Assembly (NCBI GenBank): GCA_902546375.1
Contig: CACCJO010000009.1
Location: 1 to 32,424 of the forward strand
From: an uncultured Pelagibacteraceae bacterium
Lineage (GTDB): Bacteria > Pseudomonadota > Alphaproteobacteria > Pelagibacterales > Pelagibacteraceae
Direction of reading: 5' to 3'
Length of the DNA stretch: 32,424 nt
Both the position numbers and the translations under genes were made by a program. Positions 1-6,384 of the stretch are shown piece after piece. The notes below the pieces were generated by a model that saw only the letters and a program-made list of their open reading frames with translations, was not told the origin of the DNA and did not search any database. The first letter of the stretch is position 1, and each line of letters opens with the position of its first letter.

Positions 1-45
1 GCCAGACTCGAACTGGCACTCCGCAAGCGGCAAGGATTTTAAGTC
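1..45 (-). repeat. tRNA-Leu(UAA) 3'-half fragment, cut by the window edge; likely recombination scar
   Basis: Positions 1-45 match 688-732 of the intact tRNA-Leu exactly. The match stops just past the anticodon loop (46 t vs 733 c, then divergent). Confidence 0.9.
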
Positions 46-102
46 TACTTCCAAAGTCATTATGCCAATCATATCAAGCCGTTTAATTTTCTGTTTTTTT
101 TC

Positions 103-130
103 AATGCACACTAATGCACAATTAATGCAC
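103..130. repeat. Three short direct repeats AATGCAC at ~10-11 bp spacing; candidate recombinase arm sites
   Basis: tcAATGCACactAATGCACaattAATGCACatt; copies at 103, 113 and 124. Confidence 0.6.
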
Positions 131-171
131 ATTCTTTTTAAAAATTTAAAGGATTTTTTAACATATTTGTA

Positions 172-205
172 GGTAGACCGTAAGTCCTTGACGTCTACCA
201 ATTCA
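172..205. repeat. Inverted repeat GGTAGAC...GTCTACC containing a degenerate tRNA-Leu D-arm/anticodon-like stretch
   Basis: GGTAGAC (172-178) and GTCTACC (193-199) are perfect inverted arms. taagtccttgacgtctaccaattc resembles tRNA taagtcctttgtgtctaccaattt at about 20/24 by hand. Confidence 0.5.
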
Positions 206-226
206 AAACTATTTATCATTTAGCTA

Positions 227-673
227 TTAAAATTTTTTCTTTTTAAAGATTTCACACTTTCCATTAAAGGTCATCATAAATTCATAAGGATTTTTATTAT
301 TAATATTGATTACTTCAGCTTCAAATTTTCCACTAAATCTATTTATATAAAAAGTCTCAGAAAACATTCTTGGTTTGGTTCCAATTACTTTACCAGCATT
401 ATCCAACTTCCAAACTTTATCATTAATAATTTTTATATTTTCGTTAAAATCAAATACTTTTTCACTACAAGTAGGTGATGAGCCAATACACCATAGATGA
501 CTACCATCATCATTATCTTTTTTAAAAAAAGACCATGGAAATTTTTTATCAGGCTTTTGTAATTCTCCATTTGGAAAATTCATTGTCACTGGAGTGCAGA
601 TTAACCTCTCAAGTTCTTTAGCATTTGCTGCTAAAGTGAAAACAAGAAATATTGCCAAAATAGTTTTAAACAC
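227..673 (-). CDS. Small secreted hypothetical protein (signal peptide-like N-terminus)
   Basis: ORF track 227..706 overlaps the tRNA-Leu. The likelier start is GTG at 671-673, giving VFKTILAIFLVFTLAANAKE..., a plausible signal peptide. Confidence 0.6.
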   Translation of the reverse strand: MFKTILAIFLVFTLAANAKELERLICTPVTMNFPNGELQKPDKKFPWSFFKKDNDDGSHLWCIGSSPTCSEKVFDFNENIKIINDKVWKLDNAGKVIGTKPRMFSETFYINRFSGKFEAEVININNKNPYEFMMTFNGKCEIFKKKKF

Positions 674-676
674 TAA

Positions 677-762
677 TGGTGCCCTCGGCCAGACTCGAAC
701 TGGCACTCCGCAAGCGGCAAGGATTTTAAGTCCTTTGTGTCTACCAATTTCACCACGAGGGC
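677..762 (-). tRNA. tRNA-Leu (UAA anticodon), CCA encoded
   Basis: Reverse complement GCCCTCGTGGTGAAATTGGTAGACACAAAGGACTTAAAATCCTTGCCGCTTGCGGAGTGCCAGTTCGAGTCTGGCCGAGGGCACCA: 7-bp acceptor stem, GGTAGAC D-arm, anticodon arm AAGGA-CTTAAAA-TCCTT, long variable arm, GTTCGAGTC T-arm. Confidence 0.96.
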
Positions 763-834
763 ATTAATGAATTTCATGAGTGTTTATGCCAATATTTATA
801 ATTGAACAAGATGAATAAGTAAATTTTTTTTATT

Positions 835-885
835 TTATCTCTCTGTTTCCGAGTTTGTTCCGAGTTATCCTATAATATCCTATTA
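835..885. repeat. Left copy of an end-associated repeat (TTATCTCTCTnnnnCCGAGnnTGTTCCGAG) plus a 10-bp tandem TATCCTATAA/TATCCTATTA
   Basis: 835-865 ttatctctctgtttccgagtttgttccgagt; 866-885 tatcctataa|tatcctatta. Related copy at 4390-4420. Confidence 0.6.
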
Positions 886-1830
886 AATAATGTAGTTATT
901 ATATTTTTTTGAGATTGTTTGTAGATCTATATTTGGAAACTCTGGAAGTAAAATACTTGATAACCGCTCCCCTTTTGGCTTTCTGCCGTATGAAAATTTA
1001 TATCTATATTTAGTTATTGAAAATGCATAAAATAATTTTTCTATAATAGTCATCGATCTTTTAGGAATCAAAACAATAACATTGCTATTAGGAACAAATT
1101 CAAAAATTGATAAATATGCATATGAATGACTTCCTTGACCATCTGTGGAAACATATAAAGTATTTTTGGGAAAGATATATTTATTTTGAATATAATTTTT
1201 ATCAACATATGCATCTATTGAATATCTTTGATCTTTTGTGGGTCTAATATAAGGTAAAAAATTATCATTAATTTTAGTATCTAATCTTTTTACTTCTGAT
1301 GACGCAATTCCATTATATGGATCAAATAGATCTCCAAGATAGACATTTTTAACAGATGTGTTCAAAGTTTTAAATTTAAAGTCATCTTTTTTAAAAAATT
1401 CGTACTTTTTATTTTCATTAAAGTTTATTTCTTTTGGTAAATCTTTTAATTTGGGTATTTTTATATAAGGCAAAGTTTTATTCACTTGTCTGCCATAGCT
1501 AAATTTATATCTATTAGATGAAATCACTGAAGCATAAAATATCATTTGTTGAGTATTGAGCTTTATTTTTGGTTTTAAGTAATAAAGATCTCTACCACTG
1601 TAATATTCTTCATCTTGATAAAAACACTCCATTACTGAGCCCCCACATGAAACAGAAATTGTATGTGCTGGATTAATCTTCTCGTTTGGAATTTTCTTTA
1701 CTCTTGTAATAACACCGTTATTTCTTGAGGTTCTTGCAACAAATGGAATTCCACTTTCACTTTCCTCAAGTTTGTAAAATTCTAAATTTGACCCATATAC
1801 ACAATGAAATAAATCCTCTATATTAGTCAT
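883..1830 (-). CDS. Specificity (S/B) subunit of a type I / BcgI-like type IIB restriction-modification system
   Basis: 315 aa with two half-repeats (FYASVISSNRYKFSYGRQVNKTLPYIKIPKL and LFYAFSITKYRYKFSYGRKPKGERLSSILLPEF), typical of two tandem target-recognition domains. Overlaps the start of the methylase-nuclease gene. Confidence 0.82.
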   Translation of the reverse strand: MTNIEDLFHCVYGSNLEFYKLEESESGIPFVARTSRNNGVITRVKKIPNEKINPAHTISVSCGGSVMECFYQDEEYYSGRDLYYLKPKIKLNTQQMIFYASVISSNRYKFSYGRQVNKTLPYIKIPKLKDLPKEINFNENKKYEFFKKDDFKFKTLNTSVKNVYLGDLFDPYNGIASSEVKRLDTKINDNFLPYIRPTKDQRYSIDAYVDKNYIQNKYIFPKNTLYVSTDGQGSHSYAYLSIFEFVPNSNVIVLIPKRSMTIIEKLFYAFSITKYRYKFSYGRKPKGERLSSILLPEFPNIDLQTISKKYNNYII

Positions 1831-3661
1831 TAATTAATTTGTATCCCATATAAGATTTTAAAGTTTTTTCAAATTCTGAAATGTCAAAATCTGTATAATC
1901 AGTCTCTAAATAATTCTCTATACACCATTCCTCATTTGGTTTAACGACCCTTCTTAATCCAAAACCATTAATACCAATGTTTTTTATATCTTTCATTTTG
2001 ACAATACCTTCAGTATTTTTTGTATTCCAATAAGAGTCTAGCCAATTTTTTCTTACTTTACCCCAGGCTCCAATATCTATCCTTCCTAAATTTTTTCTTT
2101 TTTCAAACAAATCTTCTCTCCAATATCCAAGATAAGTTTTGAAATTATCAGGATGAGGCTCATGTGCTTTTATAACAAGTAAACAAGTTACCACATTGGT
2201 TTTAGAATCATGGAATAGATCTGGTGGAACACTCATCACACCTAATACAGTGTGTTTTTTTTGTATAATTTCCTTTAACGCCAGATTATTTCCTGAAAAT
2301 TCATTAACACAACTGACAGGAATAATAGAAACACAGGTTGCTCCCTTTTGCAAAACTTCTAGGTTATTCAATATAAATTCAAGTTCCTCTGTATCATCTT
2401 TATCTGCTTTATAGGGAGGGTTTAAAAAACCAACATTTGGTTTTAATTTTTTAATTTTATTTATCAAATTTTCATCAAAACAATTTTCATTGTACATTCT
2501 GCTTTTTCCATCTCCATGTAAAATCATATTACTTGCGGATAGTGTAAAAATATCATCCATATATTCTACCCCAATAAAATTATTGTTCTTTATCTTTAAA
2601 ATTTCTTTATCTGATTTCACATTTTTTAAAATTTTTTTCATTGATGAAATTAAAAATCCTGCAGTACCACAGCAATTATCGAATACTATGCTGTCTTTAT
2701 TTATTTCAGCTATTTCACAAAATAATTCTGTTATATGCGGGGGTGTCAAAACTATACCTAAGCTTTTATCGCTATTAGCATATTTTAAAAATTTTATATA
2801 AAATTCTCCTAATAAATCATGATACTCAATACTTTTATTGAATTTATTAATACTTTTATCTATCTCACTTATCATCGTTATTAAAAAATCTTTACTTGTG
2901 GTTAAAGTTTTGTGTGTTTTTATAAAAGCAAAATTATTTTTAATTACATCCTTATAATTTTCAAAAACATCTGATTGTGAAAACTCCTCATAAATTGCCG
3001 CTAACAACGCATTGGTTAAACTTTTTGGGTTTTTATGTTTTTTATAGGATATTGAAAAAGGTCTATTTTTTAATGCCACAAGAATTCCACTAAATAGCAG
3101 CGCCCTTTGTTTTTCTTGAATTTTATTTTTATGTAGAAAAGTATTTAAATGAATTGAAAATTTAAGAATGTTTTCATGTTGAGTTTTTTTTTTATCATTA
3201 GATTTTAAATAAAGTTCAATTAAATCTTCAATTTGAACTAAATCTTTTAATTCAAAATCTTTATATTCTTCTCCTTTTAATTGTAAAAAAAAGGATTTTC
3301 TTAATAGATTTTTTTTATTTCCACTAATTGCAATAGATAGAACGTCATATTCCTTCGATAAATATTGTGAGTAAAGAAGTGCTCCATCAACTGCATAATC
3401 CTTAAATTTATCTCTATTTTTGCTCTCATGTTTTTTAATGTCATCTTTGCACTCTACAACAATCAAAAAATCATCGAGTTCTTTATGTTGAATTATAAAC
3501 TCTGGGCGACCACTCCCTGGTCCAGATTTAGAGGCATTTTGAAGTAATTTTTTAATTCTAGGATTATTGCTTATTTGCTCCTCAACAATAACTTTATTGT
3601 TATAAAATTTATTTTTTCTTAGAAGGTCCCTAAAAATTGCTACTGTTTCTACTTCTACCAT
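1823..3661 (-). CDS. Fused restriction-methylation subunit (N-terminal PD-(D/E)XK-like region plus N6-adenine methylase), BcgI A-like
   Basis: N-terminus GSGRPEFIIQHKELDDFLIVVECK fits a PD-(D/E)XK core. Methylase motif I-like VFDNCCGTAGFLISSM and motif IV NPPY (VGFLNPPYKAD). 612 aa. Confidence 0.85.
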   Translation of the reverse strand: MVEVETVAIFRDLLRKNKFYNNKVIVEEQISNNPRIKKLLQNASKSGPGSGRPEFIIQHKELDDFLIVVECKDDIKKHESKNRDKFKDYAVDGALLYSQYLSKEYDVLSIAISGNKKNLLRKSFFLQLKGEEYKDFELKDLVQIEDLIELYLKSNDKKKTQHENILKFSIHLNTFLHKNKIQEKQRALLFSGILVALKNRPFSISYKKHKNPKSLTNALLAAIYEEFSQSDVFENYKDVIKNNFAFIKTHKTLTTSKDFLITMISEIDKSINKFNKSIEYHDLLGEFYIKFLKYANSDKSLGIVLTPPHITELFCEIAEINKDSIVFDNCCGTAGFLISSMKKILKNVKSDKEILKIKNNNFIGVEYMDDIFTLSASNMILHGDGKSRMYNENCFDENLINKIKKLKPNVGFLNPPYKADKDDTEELEFILNNLEVLQKGATCVSIIPVSCVNEFSGNNLALKEIIQKKHTVLGVMSVPPDLFHDSKTNVVTCLLVIKAHEPHPDNFKTYLGYWREDLFEKRKNLGRIDIGAWGKVRKNWLDSYWNTKNTEGIVKMKDIKNIGINGFGLRRVVKPNEEWCIENYLETDYTDFDISEFEKTLKSYMGYKLIND

Positions 3662-3802
3662 AAAAATTTATTACATTTATTAAATTAGCTAAAAGCAAAA
3701 TCACATAAGCTTTTAAATGATAATAACAGAACAAAGTGTAATTTTCTATTTTATTTATCTCTCTAGAATGGTCATCGTAAATGCATTATAAGATAATTGA
3801 TT

Positions 3803-3913
3803 ATGAAAGATCCAAACACCATAAATAAAAAGAAGCCTTCTTGGTATTATCCACTAATCATAATACTTGGGATATATGCGGGTGCCGCTGCGAATATGTT
3901 TATAAATTTCTAA
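3803..3913 (+). CDS. Putative 36-aa single-transmembrane microprotein
   Basis: Manual translation MKDPNTINKKKPSWYYPLIIILGIYAGAAANMFINF*: positive N-terminus, one hydrophobic segment. Not in the supplied ORF track. Confidence 0.5.
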   Translation: MKDPNTINKKKPSWYYPLIIILGIYAGAAANMFINF

Positions 3914-3917
3914 AGTT

Positions 3918-3934
3918 AAGGTTAAGGGAACCTT
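3918..3934. terminator. Small hairpin downstream of the microprotein ORF; weak terminator candidate
   Basis: AAGGTT-AAGGG-AACCTT perfect 6-bp stem; no clear T-run. Confidence 0.25.
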
Positions 3935-3986
3935 GTAACAAAACGCTCCTTAATTCTGACACTTTTATTAATTAATATTAAAATTG

Positions 3987-4011
3987 TTAAAGTTAATTTT
4001 AAAAACTTTAA
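3987..4011. promoter_or_regulatory. 8-bp inverted repeat just upstream of the 4024 ORF; possible operator or hairpin
   Basis: TTAAAGTT (3987-3994), 9-nt spacer, AACTTTAA (4004-4011), 12 nt before ATG 4024. Confidence 0.3.
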
Positions 4012-4023
4012 TAACTCCAAAAT

Positions 4024-4356
4024 ATGCAACAACAAGAACTATTTGATTTCAGAAGAGACATTCTCTTTGAAAAAGATAATCAAATCGCTAGTTTTTATGA
4101 TGTCCTTAGCGAATCTGAAGACACAATTAGTTATGCTGAACATATAGATCCAAAAAAAAAATTCTCTATATGTGGTATGGATTATGAAGAGTATGTTGAT
4201 GTTAAAAAGAGATACTTAAAGGGTTTAACTTATGATCAAATACTCAACTACTTAAAAAAATTTAAGAAGGAAGAAAGATTAGAAAAATATAAAATCTTAC
4301 TTAAATTTAGAAACATACCTTTTGATGCTGATCTATTTACTTGGAACAGCGATTAA
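4024..4356 (+). CDS. Hypothetical 110-aa protein in the island, divergent from the RM genes
   Basis: Complete ORF, charged, no family recognised. Confidence 0.65.
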   Translation: MQQQELFDFRRDILFEKDNQIASFYDVLSESEDTISYAEHIDPKKKFSICGMDYEEYVDVKKRYLKGLTYDQILNYLKKFKKEERLEKYKILLKFRNIPFDADLFTWNSD

Positions 4357-4389
4357 TTAACTTGCGGGATTGAAGCACCTGGCAACAAA

Positions 4390-4420
4390 TTATCTCTCTA
4401 GATCCGAGAATGTTCCGAGA
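4390..4420. repeat. Right copy of the end-associated repeat
   Basis: ttatctctctagatccgagaatgttccgaga, same spacing as 835-865. A third partial TTATCTCTCT is at 3755-3764. Confidence 0.55.
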
Positions 4421-4480
4421 ATCTGAAAATTAATCAGTAAGTTTTTCCAATGAAAATAATCCAATGATTTAAAAAGTTAT

Positions 4481-4522
4481 GGGATTATAAGGGATAAAGA
4501 CCATTAGAGACTATTAGAGACT
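4481..4522. repeat. 10-bp-period direct repeats: GGGATTATAA GGGATAAAGA CC ATTAGAGACT ATTAGAGACT
   Basis: GGGAT at 4481 and 4491; ATTAGAGACT at 4503 and 4513; about 22 bp from the tRNA fragment at 4545. Confidence 0.65.
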
Positions 4523-4544
4523 CTGAAATTCCTCAACTCAAACT

Positions 4545-4645
4545 ATTTTAAGTCCTTTGTGTCTACCAATTTCACCACGAGGGCATTAATGAATTTCATG
4601 AGTGTTTATTCTAATATTTATAATTCAGCAAGTTTAATAAGTAAA
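4545..4645 (-). repeat. tRNA-Leu(UAA) 5'-half plus upstream flank duplicate; displaced 5' portion of an attachment site
   Basis: 4545-4642 aligns gap-free to 723-820 (offset 3822) with about 6 mismatches, all outside the tRNA part. Homology begins in the anticodon loop. Confidence 0.92.
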
Positions 4646-4646
4646 A

Positions 4647-6275
4647 TTATTTAAATTCAAGTTTGCAAAAATCATACACAGTAAAATCATTATTACTGTG
4701 AAGATGGTGTATTCCAATTAAGTTTTTTGAAAATTTAGGTTCTACTATACAATAATTATTCTCAATAAAATTATCTGGATCAAGTTTTTTTATCTCTTGA
4801 ATGTTAACTTTTTCTCCGTAAGTATTAAAACCAAAAGATTGGGCTACTCTAAATAGTTTTTTATTACAACTCAATATTCCACCATTTCGGCCTAAAGATG
4901 GATCAATTATTACTGGATTCTTTTTGAAACTAATCCACTCATTAGTTAATGGGCCCTTTTCTGAATAAAAAATTTGTAATTCGCTTTCATTTCCATGACC
5001 AGTGTTAGAAAAGGTGGTCATTAACCACCAAAAATTATTTAGGTTAAATATGATTGAGTCAGTTGATTTCTTATTTTTCATTATTGTTTTTTCATATTTC
5101 CATTTTAAAGGAAATTCCTCACACTTATAAATTCTTATTTCATTTAAATCACTTGTTTCTGGTAACATGTAATAATTATTTTCATATTCAAAAATATAAG
5201 GAAAAGATAAATGAAAATTTTCTTCAAGCGCCAGTCCTATTCTTTGTGAATTATTTTTGGAAATTTTGTAAACAGAAATTACACCCTTTTTATTTTTAAA
5301 GTTATACTCTTCAACAAATACATAATTTTCTTTTTTATATTTAACAACAAAAGGGTCTGCTAGAAAAGAATTTTTAGGATTTTCTATGACTTTAGATTTG
5401 TAGAAATTAAATTTATCGAAAGTTTCATCTTGAAAACCAATGTGCCAAACTTTATTAAAAATTTTATCTATAATAAATTTTTTTATTTTGTCAAAAGATA
5501 AAGTAAATAAATACTTGGTTGACTCACGAAAGTTTGGAGATTTATACAACCTATTAAAATAAGGGTAATTTTTCATTGATGGGGGAAGTGTGTTTGTTTG
5601 ACTAATTTCATTCAAAATACTTTTCATATAATGATTACTTCTCTCCTTTAATATGATTTGATTCAAAAGATAAAATTGTTCGGTTCTAAAGTTACCTCTT
5701 TTTAAAACGTTGCCACCGTCTAATTCTTCTGTCAAAATTTGTATAGTAAAACCTGTTTTTGGATTTTTTTCATAAACTTCCCAAAAACCTGATGGGCCGC
5801 CTCGATTGACTGAGTTATCGCCATGATGAAAAGAAATTATACCAAATTTTGAGCTGTTTAGGACTTTGCCTTTTAATATACCAGAACCACCTCTTATAAT
5901 TATATCTAAATTTAATGCTTTGATTTTGTCTATGGTTTTATCACTATAATTAAAATTTCTATCATTATTTGATTTTTCAAATTCAACATTTAGTTCTTTT
6001 ATATTTAAGTTTTTTAAATCATATTTTCCGAAATGTTTTTTATACTGAGGATATTTTTTAGAAATCAATTTTTTTTCTAAGATATTTACGATCTTAAATA
6101 AAATTCTGTCAACTATTTTGGATAATCCACCGCTGTAAATAGATTTTCTTTTATTATCAACATTTTGTATTAACAATACTTCTAAGTTAAGATTTGGGTC
6201 TTTTTTTATCCATTTAACTAAATCATTAATATACCAAGAAACTTTTGTTGAGTCTAAAATGATACCAATTTTCAT
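4647..6275 (-). CDS. Formyltransferase-like domain fused to a C-terminal beta-propeller domain resembling the GINT1 N-terminal / GH43-like fold; putative sugar N-formyltransferase
   Basis: Formyltransferase-like GGSGILKGKVLNSSKFGIISFHHGDNSVNRGGPSGFWEVY...DGGNVL. C-terminal WHIGF...FLADPFVVKYKKENYVFVEEYNFKNKKGVISVY...SFPYIFEYENNYYMLPETS resembles propeller blades. Confidence 0.7.
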   Translation of the reverse strand: MKIGIILDSTKVSWYINDLVKWIKKDPNLNLEVLLIQNVDNKRKSIYSGGLSKIVDRILFKIVNILEKKLISKKYPQYKKHFGKYDLKNLNIKELNVEFEKSNNDRNFNYSDKTIDKIKALNLDIIIRGGSGILKGKVLNSSKFGIISFHHGDNSVNRGGPSGFWEVYEKNPKTGFTIQILTEELDGGNVLKRGNFRTEQFYLLNQIILKERSNHYMKSILNEISQTNTLPPSMKNYPYFNRLYKSPNFRESTKYLFTLSFDKIKKFIIDKIFNKVWHIGFQDETFDKFNFYKSKVIENPKNSFLADPFVVKYKKENYVFVEEYNFKNKKGVISVYKISKNNSQRIGLALEENFHLSFPYIFEYENNYYMLPETSDLNEIRIYKCEEFPLKWKYEKTIMKNKKSTDSIIFNLNNFWWLMTTFSNTGHGNESELQIFYSEKGPLTNEWISFKKNPVIIDPSLGRNGGILSCNKKLFRVAQSFGFNTYGEKVNIQEIKKLDPDNFIENNYCIVEPKFSKNLIGIHHLHSNNDFTVYDFCKLEFK

Positions 6276-6384
6276 AATTTATATTTTGATACTTATATAG
6301 TAACTTAAATAGTGGATAAAAAAATTACAATGTAGTAAATTTTTTTATCTTATTCCATCTAGATCTTAGACAGATCCTAGTTTG

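Noticed and set aside
103-130. AATGCAC repeats as a CRISPR array
   Set aside because: Repeat unit is 7 bp with ~3-4 bp between copies; no spacer-sized intervals and no cas genes.
227-706. Full ORF 227-706 starting MPVRVWPRAP
   Set aside because: Its first codons read through the tRNA-Leu 3' end; a GTG at 671-673 gives a better signal-peptide start.
2196-2801. Plus-strand ORFs 2196-2414 and 2490-2801
   Set aside because: Antisense to the well-supported methylase-nuclease gene; low complexity and no recognisable family.
5054-5299. ORF 5054-5299 on the plus strand
   Set aside because: Lies entirely antisense to the formyltransferase-propeller gene; composition looks like reverse-complement artefact.
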